Assembly: GCF_022558445.1 (NCBI RefSeq)
Contig: NZ_CP054699.1
Location: forward strand, 1,568,001 to 1,632,000
Source of the DNA: Candidatus Contubernalis alkalaceticus
Lineage (GTDB): Bacteria; Bacillota; Dethiobacteria; SKNC01
DNA: 64,000 nucleotides
Reading direction: 5' to 3'
In this document: positions 55,899 through 63,821 of the stretch, one piece after another
How the letters are laid out: each line of letters starts with the position of its first letter
Numbering within the stretch: the stretch's first letter is position 1
Position numbers and translations under genes: made by a program
Notes under the pieces: model-generated
What the model was told of the DNA's origin: nothing
Databases searched by the model: none
Seen by the model: the letters and a program-made list of their open reading frames with translations, nothing else

Positions 55899-56723
55899 TT
55901 AAGCCACAATGTCATGGGCAAAAAGCTTTTTATATGCCAGCGGTGTAATCCACCCCAAAGAGGCGTGTCGCCTTTGTCTGTTGTAATAAACTTCTATATA
56001 TTCAAAAATGGCCTGTTTTGCTTCATCTCGGGTTTCAAATATATAAAAATTAGTGCATTCACATTTTAAACAGCTAAAGAAATTTTCTGCACAGGCATTA
56101 TCGTAAGGATTGCCCTTGCGACTCATGCTTTGCCTGATATTACTAGTTTTTAATAGGTCTTTGAAATCATTTGAGCAGTATTGACTTCCTCTATCTGAAT
56201 GAAATATTAGATCTTTTTTGGGTTTTTCGTTTCTTACGGCCATCGCCATTGCTCTTATAACCAGGTCTTTGACAATTCTATCTCCCATAGCGTAACCTAC
56301 GACATCTTTGGTGCATAAATCCTTTACTATGGCTGTATATAGCCAGCCTTCATCTGTCCAATTATATGTAATGTCTCCCACCCAGACAGTATTTGGTAGC
56401 TCTGTATTGAAGTTCTGCTCTAATAAGTTTGGTGCTACCGGTAAATTGTGCTTGCTGTTGGTTGTTGCTTTCCACTTAGCTCTACGCTTTGACTTGATGC
56501 CGTTTTCTTTCATCAGCCTATAGACTGTTCCACGGCTGCAGTGTATGGTTTCTTTAACCTCTGCCCAGATAGGGTCGACGCCCCATACTGGGTGCTTGAT
56601 ATGGGTCTTTTTTATTATCTTAAGGATTTTTTGATCCTTTTTTTCTCGATTAGATGGTGGCCTGTCCACCCAGTCATAATAACCACTTCGGGAAACTTTT
56701 AATAGCATACACATTTTCTCCAT
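55899..56723 (-). CDS. IS3-family transposase orfB
   Basis: 274 residues from the first ATG. In the natural frameshift product it begins further upstream, as the same frame is open back into orfA (DKFKFIKTHKFGHSMEKMC). HTH_21 region LLKVSRSGYYDW. The rve core has TVWVGDITYNWTDEGWLY (Asp), LIFHSDRGSQYCSNDF (Asp) and NPYDNACAENFFSCLK (Glu). The ending YYNRQRRHASLGWITPLAY is standard. Intact; it joins orfA by -1 frameshifting around the AAAA in CGTAAAACC. Confidence 0.94.
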   Translation of the reverse strand: MEKMCMLLKVSRSGYYDWVDRPPSNREKKDQKILKIIKKTHIKHPVWGVDPIWAEVKETIHCSRGTVYRLMKENGIKSKRRAKWKATTNSKHNLPVAPNLLEQNFNTELPNTVWVGDITYNWTDEGWLYTAIVKDLCTKDVVGYAMGDRIVKDLVIRAMAMAVRNEKPKKDLIFHSDRGSQYCSNDFKDLLKTSNIRQSMSRKGNPYDNACAENFFSCLKCECTNFYIFETRDEAKQAIFEYIEVYYNRQRRHASLGWITPLAYKKLFAHDIVA

Positions 56724-56782
56724 AGAATGCCCGAATTTGTGAGTTTTAATAAATTTAAATTTGTCACTAATTGTTACTTTTT

Positions 56783-57064
56783 CTATGGTTTTACGAAAAT
56801 GGCTACTGACTTTTTTAAAATGTTTACAGTATCATTAGCGTCGCTAAGCTCTTTTCTAAGCTTTTTATTCTCTGCTTCAAGCTCTAAAAGCTTTTTGGCA
56901 GCAGCGTCTTTCGGTAAAGTCTTATTATTTACCCATCTTCTAATGGCAGGCTCTGATACTCCTAGATCCTTTGCTACCTTACTTACTGGGACACCTTTTT
57001 CTACAACCATTTTTACAGCACCTGACTTAAATTCATCATCATATCTAATATTATTTTTACCCAT
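56783..57064 (-). CDS. IS3-family transposase orfA
   Basis: 93 residues. Helix-turn-helix SGAVKMVVEKGVPVSKVAKDLGVSEPAIRRWVNN is followed by a leucine zipper (LLELEAENKKLRKELSDANDTVNILKKS), the usual orfA layout. ATG 57064 follows AAAGGGTG at seven bases; the GTG at 57073 overlaps that site. The stop lies in the overlap with the orfB frame, permitting the programmed frameshift that makes the full transposase. Confidence 0.93.
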   Translation of the reverse strand: MGKNNIRYDDEFKSGAVKMVVEKGVPVSKVAKDLGVSEPAIRRWVNNKTLPKDAAAKKLLELEAENKKLRKELSDANDTVNILKKSVAIFVKP

Positions 57065-57217
57065 TCTAAACACCCTTTCATGATTTAATTATACAATCAC
57101 GATTGTGTGTCCGTCAAAGTCGGAACGAGTCAATAATCCCTTTCTTATGTTTTGTTCTTATAATACCATAATCAAGGTTATACAAGGGATTAGAAATAAC
57201 AATTTCAAAAAAAAGCT

Positions 57218-57243
57218 TTGACAGTCAAGCGGGGTTGCTCTCC
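57218..57243 (+). promoter_or_regulatory. Shared upstream motif, copy A
   Basis: TTGACAGTCAAGCGGGG, then T, then TGCTCTCC. The same 26 bases with one difference occur at 57937-57962. Each copy stands upstream of a gene (SHOCT protein and AraC-GyrI regulator), so this is probably a promoter with a common operator. TTGACA may be the -35 element. Confidence 0.55.
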
Positions 57244-57368
57244 TGTATGATATACTATTTAGATGTTAAGGCAGATTTTCGATGTTGGTATAAACATTAA
57301 ATCAATTATATGTATTTTTGGTCCAATCAGCTTTGTGCTGAATAATTTTAATTGTGTGGGAGGTAAAA

Positions 57369-57863
57369 ATGGGAGATTACATTTTTGAAGTAAAAAGCAT
57401 AACTGGACAAGTGATGTACATTTATGAGGATAAAATAGAGTTAACACAAAAAGGTGCTGCTGGATTTATTACACAAGGGTTAAAAGGTTCAAAAACATTT
57501 TATTACAGCGATATTTCCAGTGTTCAGTTTAAAAACTGTGGTTGGACAAATGGCTTTTTTGAATTTTCTTTTGCAGGTGGTATTGATAAACCAGGTGGTG
57601 TTTGGAGTGGGATGAATAACGATAATAGATATGTTTTTGGCAAACCAACTATATGGGCGGCAAAAAAATTGGCAGCGGAAATGGAACCAATTAATAAGTT
57701 TATTCAAAACAAACTACGTGAATTTAAAAATAATAACCGTCAACAAATAGTTCAGCAATCATCAAATGCAGATGAAATTCTAAAATATAAAAACCTTTTG
57801 GAGCAAGGCATTATTACTCAGGAAGAATTCGATGCAAAGAAAAAACAGTTGCTTGGTATATAG
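57369..57863 (+). CDS. SHOCT-domain protein
   Basis: 164 residues. The N-terminal domain (1-115) has ITGQVMYIYEDKIELTQKG and TFYYSDISSVQFKNC, a PH-like fold seen in DUF4429-type proteins. After a polar linker the C-terminal SHOCT helix hairpin reads DEILKYKNLLEQGIITQEEFDAKKKQLLGI. The start is ATG 57369 after GGGAGG; the in-frame ATG at 57354 lies before that site. SHOCT proteins are often regulatory or oligomerising; the function here is unknown. The shared promoter motif suggests coregulation with the AraC-family gene downstream. Confidence 0.82.
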   Translation: MGDYIFEVKSITGQVMYIYEDKIELTQKGAAGFITQGLKGSKTFYYSDISSVQFKNCGWTNGFFEFSFAGGIDKPGGVWSGMNNDNRYVFGKPTIWAAKKLAAEMEPINKFIQNKLREFKNNNRQQIVQQSSNADEILKYKNLLEQGIITQEEFDAKKKQLLGI

Positions 57864-57936
57864 TTTTCTGTTAAAGTACGTAATTACCCAACGCGGAAAT
57901 GATATCTTTAAATTAGCTATGTTCAAAAAGAGGGCA

Positions 57937-57962
57937 TTGACAGTCAAGCGGGGCTGCTCTCC
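57937..57962 (+). promoter_or_regulatory. Shared upstream motif, copy B
   Basis: TTGACAGTCAAGCGGGG, then C, then TGCTCTCC; 36 bases before the AraC-GyrI start. See 57218-57243. Confidence 0.55.
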
Positions 57963-57997
57963 GACATGCTATCCTGTTTGTAAGGAGGTGCTTTCAT

Positions 57998-58900
57998 ATG
58001 CACGCATGGGAACAAATACAAAAAACTGTTGACTACATTGAGAAACATTTAGCTGAAGAAATAAGAATTGAAAACCTGGCGAAGCTTGCTTCACTTTCAC
58101 AGTTTTATTATCAGAGGCTCTTTAGCCGCTTAGTAAAAAAACCGGTAAATGAGTACATCAGGCTGCGCCGCCTTGCAAGGGCAGCCGAAGCTATGCAAGA
58201 TAAGAGCAAAAGGATTCTGGATATTGCCTTGGAGAATGGATTTTCCTCACATGAAATACTGACCAGAAGCTTTAAGGACGCATTTGGGATGACACCGGAA
58301 GCATACCGAGCCAATCCTGTCCGGCTGAATAATTTTGTAAAACCTCAACTGCTCTTGAATTACACACTGATTGATGAGGACGTACCCTTGATTGCCGATG
58401 GGATTGTTCTTGAGGTTACACGTAAAAAGATCTCAAAACCGCAGTACTTTATTGGACTTACAACGGAAGAACCTGTTGAGCAAATGCCCGGCAGCGGTGG
58501 AACAGGAGTTGACACACTGGGACAGCTATGGGATTCATTTCATGAAAAGAAATCGTCTCTCTCTGAACTGGCAGCAGGCGGTGATGAACTTGGCGTTGCC
58601 TCTGCCGGTACAAAAGAAGGGTATTATCGCTATTTTGCCGGTGCTGAAGCAATAACGGACAAAACTCCTGAAAACTACACTTCCTGGGAGCTGTCTGCCG
58701 GAGAGTATATTGTCTGTTCTTTTGAGGCTGAGGATTTCGAGCATCTCATTATGGATGCATTGTACAAGGCTCATAAATACCTGTTTGAGACATGGCTTCC
58801 CAACCACAAGCTCAATGTCAAACCATTTGCAGCGGAACGCTATGCCAGCCACAGCCCGGATACCACCAGTATGGAAATATGGGTAATGCCTGAGATTTAA
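57998..58900 (+). CDS. AraC-family regulator with GyrI-like effector domain
   Basis: 300 residues. The two AraC helix-turn-helix motifs span residues 8-105 (IRIENLAKLASLSQFYYQRLFSRLV and RILDIALENGFSSHEILTRSFKDAFGMTPEAYR). The GyrI-like ligand-binding domain occupies about 140-300 (QYFIGLTTEEPVEQM, YRYFAGAEAITD, SWELSAGEYIVCSFEAED, EIWVMPEI). Such proteins bind hydrophobic drugs or similar molecules and activate efflux genes. TAAGGAGGT precedes ATG. It stands upstream of a drug-exporter-type ABC operon, though separated from it by a 40-bp palindrome and a TetR gene. Confidence 0.94.
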   Translation: MHAWEQIQKTVDYIEKHLAEEIRIENLAKLASLSQFYYQRLFSRLVKKPVNEYIRLRRLARAAEAMQDKSKRILDIALENGFSSHEILTRSFKDAFGMTPEAYRANPVRLNNFVKPQLLLNYTLIDEDVPLIADGIVLEVTRKKISKPQYFIGLTTEEPVEQMPGSGGTGVDTLGQLWDSFHEKKSSLSELAAGGDELGVASAGTKEGYYRYFAGAEAITDKTPENYTSWELSAGEYIVCSFEAEDFEHLIMDALYKAHKYLFETWLPNHKLNVKPFAAERYASHSPDTTSMEIWVMPEI

Positions 58901-59016
58901 AGATTAAGGGTCTTAACTGTGTTATTCCAGATAATACAGTTTTTCTTGGGGAAACAGGTTTGCATTAAACAGCGAGACACATGTACGGGAATGGTGTGCA
59001 TGTGTCTTCTTTATAG

Positions 59017-59056
59017 ATCTATAATTAGGTACCGTATACGGTGCCTAATTATAGAT
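59017..59056. promoter_or_regulatory. 40-bp near-perfect palindrome
   Basis: Two 20-base arms, ATCTATAATTAGGTACCGTA and its mirror with one mismatch, meet without a loop. It lies between the AraC gene and the TetR promoter. The absence of a loop and T run speaks against a simple terminator; an operator or a bidirectional terminator is possible. Confidence 0.55.
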
Positions 59057-59071
59057 TTGATGTGGAAGCTA

Positions 59072-59100
59072 TTGACATATTGCACTGCCTGTGCGACAAT
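59072..59100 (+). promoter_or_regulatory. Promoter of the second TetR-ABC operon
   Basis: TTGACA at 59072-59077, 17 bases, GACAAT at 59095-59100. Just downstream GTGAC...GTCAC (about 59101-59135) is a spaced dyad that may be the TetR operator. Confidence 0.5.
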
Positions 59101-59143
59101 GTGACTATATTATTATTTTTGGTCACACTGGAGGCACACAAGA

Positions 59144-59782
59144 ATGCCGCGAGCGTTTACTGAACAAGAAAAACGTTATATCAGAAAAAAGCTTTTAGAT
59201 GCTGGGCTAGATTTATTCGGCTCACGGGGGGTACGTAAAGTCAGCGTTGATGAACTGGTCCAGGAGGCAAACATTTCTAAAGGTGCTTTCTACAAATTTT
59301 TTGCTTCTAAGGAGGATCTATATTTTGCTCTTCTTGACGAAGCCCAGGAAAAGTTTAAAAAAAGTATTCTGGCTGCAGCAGAGAATACCCCTTCGGACAA
59401 CAAATCAGACCATCTAAAACATATCTTCAGGCAGGCAGTTAAGTCATGGACTGAGAATCCGTTATCAGCACGATTAGACAGTGATGATTTAGAATATGTG
59501 CTGAGGAAAATGCCGCCTGAGCTGATAGAAGAGCATATGTCTGACGATGCGGATTTTTCAAAACAACTGTTGGAATTATGCAGTGACGCAGGTATAAATA
59601 TGGGGCAGGAGCCGCAGCTTGTAAGCGGCCTGTTGCGTTCAGTTTTTTTGGTGTCTTTGCATGAAGAACGCTTTCCAGCAGATATATTCCCCAAGGTTAT
59701 TGACACTTTGTTTGACCTGATTGCTGAATATATTGCAAGGAACAGCGCAGAAAACAACAGTACTCATGAGGACGGGGATTAA
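59144..59782 (+). CDS. TetR-family transcriptional regulator
   Basis: 212 residues. Helix-turn-helix VSVDELVQEANISKGAFYKFFASKEDLYFALL. The C-terminal region has YVLRKMPPELIEEHMSDD, shared with the TetR protein at 20591. It is followed after two bases by the ABC ATPase, so it is the first gene of a TetR-ATPase-permease-permease operon and probably its repressor. This is the intact version of the module that IS110 has split at 16.3-21.2 kb. GGAGGCAC precedes ATG. Confidence 0.94.
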   Translation: MPRAFTEQEKRYIRKKLLDAGLDLFGSRGVRKVSVDELVQEANISKGAFYKFFASKEDLYFALLDEAQEKFKKSILAAAENTPSDNKSDHLKHIFRQAVKSWTENPLSARLDSDDLEYVLRKMPPELIEEHMSDDADFSKQLLELCSDAGINMGQEPQLVSGLLRSVFLVSLHEERFPADIFPKVIDTLFDLIAEYIARNSAENNSTHEDGD

Positions 59783-59784
59783 CG

Positions 59785-60639
59785 ATGATTGAGGTAAAAC
59801 AGCTCTCTTACACTTATCCTAAAGGTGCTGCCCCTGCCGTTTGCGATTTGAGTTTTTCTGTTAAACAGGGTGAAGTTTTTGGTTTTCTTGGTCCTAGCGG
59901 GTCGGGGAAATCAACCACGCAGAAAATCCTCATAGGGCTCTTAAAGGGTTATCAGGGAACAGTGAAAGTTTTAGGGCATAGTTTAAATCAATTTAAACGG
60001 GATTTCTATGAAGAAATTGGTGTCTCTTTTGAGCTGCCTCATCATTTTAACAAGCTAACTGCATTAGAAAACCTAAACTATTTCGCCTCCCTCTACAGCA
60101 AAGCCACTACAGAACCCATAGAAATACTGGAAGAGCTTGGCTTGCACGATAGCGCTGATATCCCTGTTGGCAGGTTTTCAAAGGGCATGAAAAACCGCCT
60201 CAGCCTTGCTCGCGCTTTAATCCATAAGCCTGCTGTCCTGTTTCTTGACGAACCAAGCTCCGGTTTAGATCCACTTCATGTCCGCAAAGTTAAAGATATC
60301 ATTTTATCGCTGCGAAGAAAGGGCAAAACTGTCTTTCTGACAACTCACGATATGAGTGTTGCAGCTGAGCTATGTGACCGGGTAGGGTTTATTGTGGAAG
60401 GCAAATTGAAGCTTACTGCAAATCCTACTGAACTTGCAATTAAACACCAGGAACCTGTTGTCCAGGTAAGGTATCTACAAAGCGGCACCCAAATGACTGC
60501 AGACTTCCCCCTGGAAGGGCTGGGCTATAATGAATCGTTTTTATCATTTATCCGGCAGCACAAGGTGCTTTCCATACATAGCAAAGATGCCACCCTGGAA
60601 AATATCTTTATTAAGGTAACAGGGAGAAATCTGACATGA
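59785..60639 (+). CDS. ABC-2 exporter ATPase (second module)
   Basis: 284 residues. Walker A is GPSGSGKST, the signature is RFSKGMKNRLSLARAL, Walker B is AVLFLDEPSSGLDP and the switch histidine is in TTHDMSVAAELCDRV. The end, SIHSKDATLENIFIKVTGRNL, matches the paralogue at 17721 (GIHSKEPTLDDVFIELTGRCL). It is two bases after tetR and overlaps the permease by four. It probably powers export of a drug-like compound. Confidence 0.95.
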   Translation: MIEVKQLSYTYPKGAAPAVCDLSFSVKQGEVFGFLGPSGSGKSTTQKILIGLLKGYQGTVKVLGHSLNQFKRDFYEEIGVSFELPHHFNKLTALENLNYFASLYSKATTEPIEILEELGLHDSADIPVGRFSKGMKNRLSLARALIHKPAVLFLDEPSSGLDPLHVRKVKDIILSLRRKGKTVFLTTHDMSVAAELCDRVGFIVEGKLKLTANPTELAIKHQEPVVQVRYLQSGTQMTADFPLEGLGYNESFLSFIRQHKVLSIHSKDATLENIFIKVTGRNLT

Positions 60640-61337
60640 AACAGCTTCTCTCCACTATTTACTGTGACTTTTTAATCCAGCTTAGAAATGGGTTCTATAC
60701 GGCTACCTTTTTTGTGTTATTTCTTGTGGCACTTGGCTTAAGCCGCCTGCCTGAAGTTGATTGGGGCTGGCTTTTGCCGCTGGCAATACTTATATATATG
60801 AACATGACAGCTTACTACTTTATCGCAGCACAGGTGCTGCTGGAAAAAGACGAAGGTGTTTCTGTAATACGTGCAGTTATGCCCTTTTCTCCCCTGCATT
60901 ATCTCTGCTCTAAAATAATCACTCTTAGTTTTTTGGCAGTTATAGAAAGCGTTGTGCTGGCAATTGTGCTTTACGGGATTAATTTTAATTGGTTCCCTTT
61001 TATTAGCAGCATTTTATTGGCTTCCGCTTTCTATGCACTAATAGGCTTTATCAGTGTCACTAGCTATAATTCCTTGGAAGAATACCTGCTGCCTTCCGTA
61101 CTGTACGGTGCTCTTGCCTCTTTATCATTAATTACAGGGCTGGCACAATTTGAGAGTCCTCTTTTGTTTCTTCATCCTATTCAAGCAGTATTAGTAATTT
61201 TACAGTCGGCTTTTGCACCTATTGATTCTGGTTTGTTGGCATACGGTGTACTGTATTCAATAATCAGCTTAATTGCCCTCTGTTATATCTGCATCAGATT
61301 GTATCAGGGTATGGTTATTCGGGATATGGAGGGATAG
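60636..61337 (+). CDS. ABC-2 exporter permease, first subunit (second module)
   Basis: 233 residues, six helices. The docking loop LLEKDEGVSVIRAVMPFSPLHYLCSKI follows helix 2, equivalent to that of the permease at 17029. It overlaps the ATPase by four bases and is followed two bases later by the second permease. Confidence 0.88.
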   Translation: MKQLLSTIYCDFLIQLRNGFYTATFFVLFLVALGLSRLPEVDWGWLLPLAILIYMNMTAYYFIAAQVLLEKDEGVSVIRAVMPFSPLHYLCSKIITLSFLAVIESVVLAIVLYGINFNWFPFISSILLASAFYALIGFISVTSYNSLEEYLLPSVLYGALASLSLITGLAQFESPLLFLHPIQAVLVILQSAFAPIDSGLLAYGVLYSIISLIALCYICIRLYQGMVIRDMEG

Positions 61338-61339
61338 CA

Positions 61340-62083
61340 ATGAAAACATCACAGGTAATTAAAACACTGGGGAAAAGTGATTTAAAAAACATTATGCGGG
61401 ATGACTATATCAGTTACCTGGTCTTCATGCTCCTTGGTCTTGGACTGCTGCTGCGCTGGGGACTGCCGGCAGCACTTGATGCTCTGGGCAGTTATTTTGC
61501 AGCGGACTTAAGTTCTTACTATTCGGCTATAGCTGTCTGTTCCGTTCTGTTGCTTCTGCCCATAATATCCGGGGCCATTGCTGGGTTTCTTCATTTGGAT
61601 CAAAAAGATAACAAAATAATGTCTGTGTTGCTGGTAACCCCTGTTGCACCCGGGCAATATATGCTTTACAACCTAATGCTGCCGTTTTTCGGTTCGCTCT
61701 TGGGCACATGGTTAGCCCTGCTCCTAGCAGGCATGGCAGATTTGGGACTTTTAAGCTTGTTCGGTCTTTCACTATCCGCCGCACCGCTGGCACAGCTGCT
61801 GGCCTTTGCAGTGGCCTGCTTTGCAGAAAACAAAATACAGGGCTTCGCTCTCATGAAAGGTACAATTGCCTTGTGGATTGCCCCTATTGCAGCTTTTTAT
61901 ATCTTGCCGCCCTGGCAGTACCTGTTAGGCATAGTTCCTTTATATTGGCCCTGCCGACTTTATCAGGTAATTACTGAAGGCAAACCAATACTTCCGACAC
62001 TTCTTGCCGGGTGGCTTTATTGCGGAATCCTGTTATACTTGCTGCTCAGACTTTTTGACCGTAAGGTTTATCAGGCAGATTAA
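61340..62083 (+). CDS. ABC-2 exporter permease, second subunit (second module)
   Basis: 247 residues, six helices. The loop LDQKDNKIMSVLLVTPVAPGQYMLYN corresponds to the ERDESIGVYYSITP loop of the permease at 16298. A conserved later motif (NKIQGFALMKG against NKVEGLALSKI) confirms paralogy. It is the last ABC gene of the operon; a 14-base gap separates it from the acyltransferase-like gene. Confidence 0.88.
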   Translation: MKTSQVIKTLGKSDLKNIMRDDYISYLVFMLLGLGLLLRWGLPAALDALGSYFAADLSSYYSAIAVCSVLLLLPIISGAIAGFLHLDQKDNKIMSVLLVTPVAPGQYMLYNLMLPFFGSLLGTWLALLLAGMADLGLLSLFGLSLSAAPLAQLLAFAVACFAENKIQGFALMKGTIALWIAPIAAFYILPPWQYLLGIVPLYWPCRLYQVITEGKPILPTLLAGWLYCGILLYLLLRLFDRKVYQAD

Positions 62084-62097
62084 AAGGAGATAAAAAT

Positions 62098-63168
62098 ATG
62101 CTGGCTGCAGAAAAGATTAACAACAAAAGGCAAGTCGAACTTGATTTGGCACGAGGACTGGCTGTGTTTTTCATGCTTAATGCTCATGTTTTGCTATATC
62201 TTTCAAACCCACAAGTAGAAGAAACCTTTGTCGGAGCCCTGGTGCATTTTTTAGGCGGGGTGCCAGCTGCTCCCGTCTTCATGTTTACCATGGGCATAGG
62301 AGTAGCCTACTCCCGTAGAACAGAATCCGGCTATTTTATCAAACGGGGTGCAATGCTGACAGCAGCGGGTTATTTACTCAATGCGCTTCGTGGCTTTATT
62401 CCCCTATCCCTAGGCATTAGGTTAAACCTGGTAGACCCGGAAACCTTAAGGTACGGAGGGTTAATGGGCAACCTTCTGGTGGTAGACATTTTAATGTTAG
62501 CCGGCCTTAGTCTAATGGTAATTGGCCTCTTTAAAAAACTGCGGCTGCCTGTGGGGTTATATCCGTTAGCAGCTGTCTTATTTGCAGCTCTTCACTACTT
62601 TGTCCAGGATATAACCGCAGCCAATCAGACCATAAACGCTCTGCTTGGTCTTTTTTGGGGCACCGGTATAATTTCCTGCTTCCCTTTACTTATCTGGGCT
62701 TTCTACCCCCTTGTCGGTGTCTATTTTGGCAGTTTCCTGATTAGATGTAATAATAAAAAACGGTTTTATCTCTTGGTTTCCGTCATAGCCATTGTCATAT
62801 TCTTTGCTGCCTCGTTTGCCACCGGTTATATTCAGGGATACGACCTTGGCTTTGAGGACGACTACAAATACTACCATCATGACTTATTGGGCAATTTAAT
62901 TTTTACATCCATGATTGTGCTGTGGGTAGCCCTTTTATTCCTGGCAAAATCCGTTATCCCCCGAGCACTCAAGGATATACTGGTTTTTTGGAGCCGCCAT
63001 ATCTTTAGTTTTTACATCATACATTGGCTCCTTATTGGCTGGAGCGTTCTAATCCTTGGCTATTACAACCTGGGCTACTGGGCCAATCTTTTAGCTATGC
63101 TGCTACTGTTAATTGTCACTGACCGCCTTACCAGAATTCTGGTTCATAGGCTGCCTTTAAAGATCTAG
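62098..63168 (+). CDS. Polytopic membrane protein, DUF1624/acyltransferase-like
   Basis: 356 residues with nine or ten membrane helices. The N-terminus RQVELDLARGLAVFFMLNAHVLLYL has the D-x-x-R-G-x-A pattern and following histidine of acyltransferase-3/DUF1624 (heparan-glucosaminide acetyltransferase-like) proteins. A second histidine lies in SFYIIHWLLIGW near the end. Such proteins transfer acyl groups across the membrane to sugars or lipids. AAAAGGAG precedes ATG, and the gene belongs to the ABC operon by spacing, hinting that the exporter and this enzyme act on the same envelope component (inference). It is absent from the paralogous module at 16-21 kb. Confidence 0.8.
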   Translation: MLAAEKINNKRQVELDLARGLAVFFMLNAHVLLYLSNPQVEETFVGALVHFLGGVPAAPVFMFTMGIGVAYSRRTESGYFIKRGAMLTAAGYLLNALRGFIPLSLGIRLNLVDPETLRYGGLMGNLLVVDILMLAGLSLMVIGLFKKLRLPVGLYPLAAVLFAALHYFVQDITAANQTINALLGLFWGTGIISCFPLLIWAFYPLVGVYFGSFLIRCNNKKRFYLLVSVIAIVIFFAASFATGYIQGYDLGFEDDYKYYHHDLLGNLIFTSMIVLWVALLFLAKSVIPRALKDILVFWSRHIFSFYIIHWLLIGWSVLILGYYNLGYWANLLAMLLLLIVTDRLTRILVHRLPLKI

Positions 63169-63190
63169 AATCAAAAGGAGGAGGCTTTAA

Positions 63191-63241
63191 GTGGACTTTG
63201 AATTTTTTTGGGCTATCCTGACAAGGGCTTTTAAGTCCTGA
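63191..63241 (+). pseudogene. Remnant start of a further operon gene
   Basis: GTG preceded by AAGGAGGAGG at ideal spacing, but the frame ends after 16 residues (MDFEFFWAILTRAFKS). It is probably the truncated 5' end of the next operon gene. Confidence 0.4.
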
Positions 63242-63560
63242 CCACCATGCCACTGAAAGAAAACCTCTTGAGGAAACAGTAATGTATGAGAAATATAGCG
63301 AAATATAAAGGAGCAATAATCTCCCTAAAGGAGATTAGGGTCACAATCAAAGTAATTATCCCTAGTCTCGACATCAAATGTACATATGCAAAAACCCCTT
63401 CCTTGGGTACATCTGCTCCGGCAAGCATCATTATGCTATTGATAACTGTTAGCAACGCAAAGAAAATACCTACAGTTTCACAGGGAGTAACCTTTTCAAA
63501 GTATTTTTTTATGCCTAATTTTTCTTCTCCCTTTGGATCACTGACTATATTACGCTTCAT
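63231..63560 (-). CDS. Small hypothetical membrane protein
   Basis: 109 residues with three hydrophobic segments (VGIFFALLTVINSIMMLAG, LMSRLGIITLIVTLISF, IIAPLYFAIFLIHYCFL). The layout resembles DUF6608-type small membrane proteins. ATG 63560 has no ribosome binding site; GGAAGG with an ATG occurs about 27 bases upstream but leads to a stop after three codons, so the 5' end may be damaged. Function unknown. Confidence 0.5.
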   Translation of the reverse strand: MKRNIVSDPKGEEKLGIKKYFEKVTPCETVGIFFALLTVINSIMMLAGADVPKEGVFAYVHLMSRLGIITLIVTLISFREIIAPLYFAIFLIHYCFLKRFSFSGMVVRT

Positions 63561-63821
63561 AAGATATTCAGCAATTAACTATTCATAAATATCCTTCCTT
63601 TATTAAATACTCTATTTATTGTCAACATTAATTTTTACTGCAACATATAGCTCATCTTCAACAATTCTATTATTGGAATTTTTACCTGTAGCGTTTGCGA
63701 CCTTATTAATAATGCCACTCTTAAGGTTTTTGAATCCATTGTAGAAACTTACTTCCCTTTTAATTTAATAAATCAAGTGACAGGCACCATGGTCCCCTCT
63801 CCTGTCTGCTTCATCAAATGA

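Larger units (their letters stand above)
55890..57132 (-). mobile_element. IS3-family insertion sequence
   Basis: Contains orfA and orfB in overlapping frames. The orfA-side end lies near 57132, where the minus strand reads TGACTCGTTCCGACTTTG, a typical IS3-type terminus. A matching repeat at the orfB side was not found, so that end is uncertain. Confidence 0.75.
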
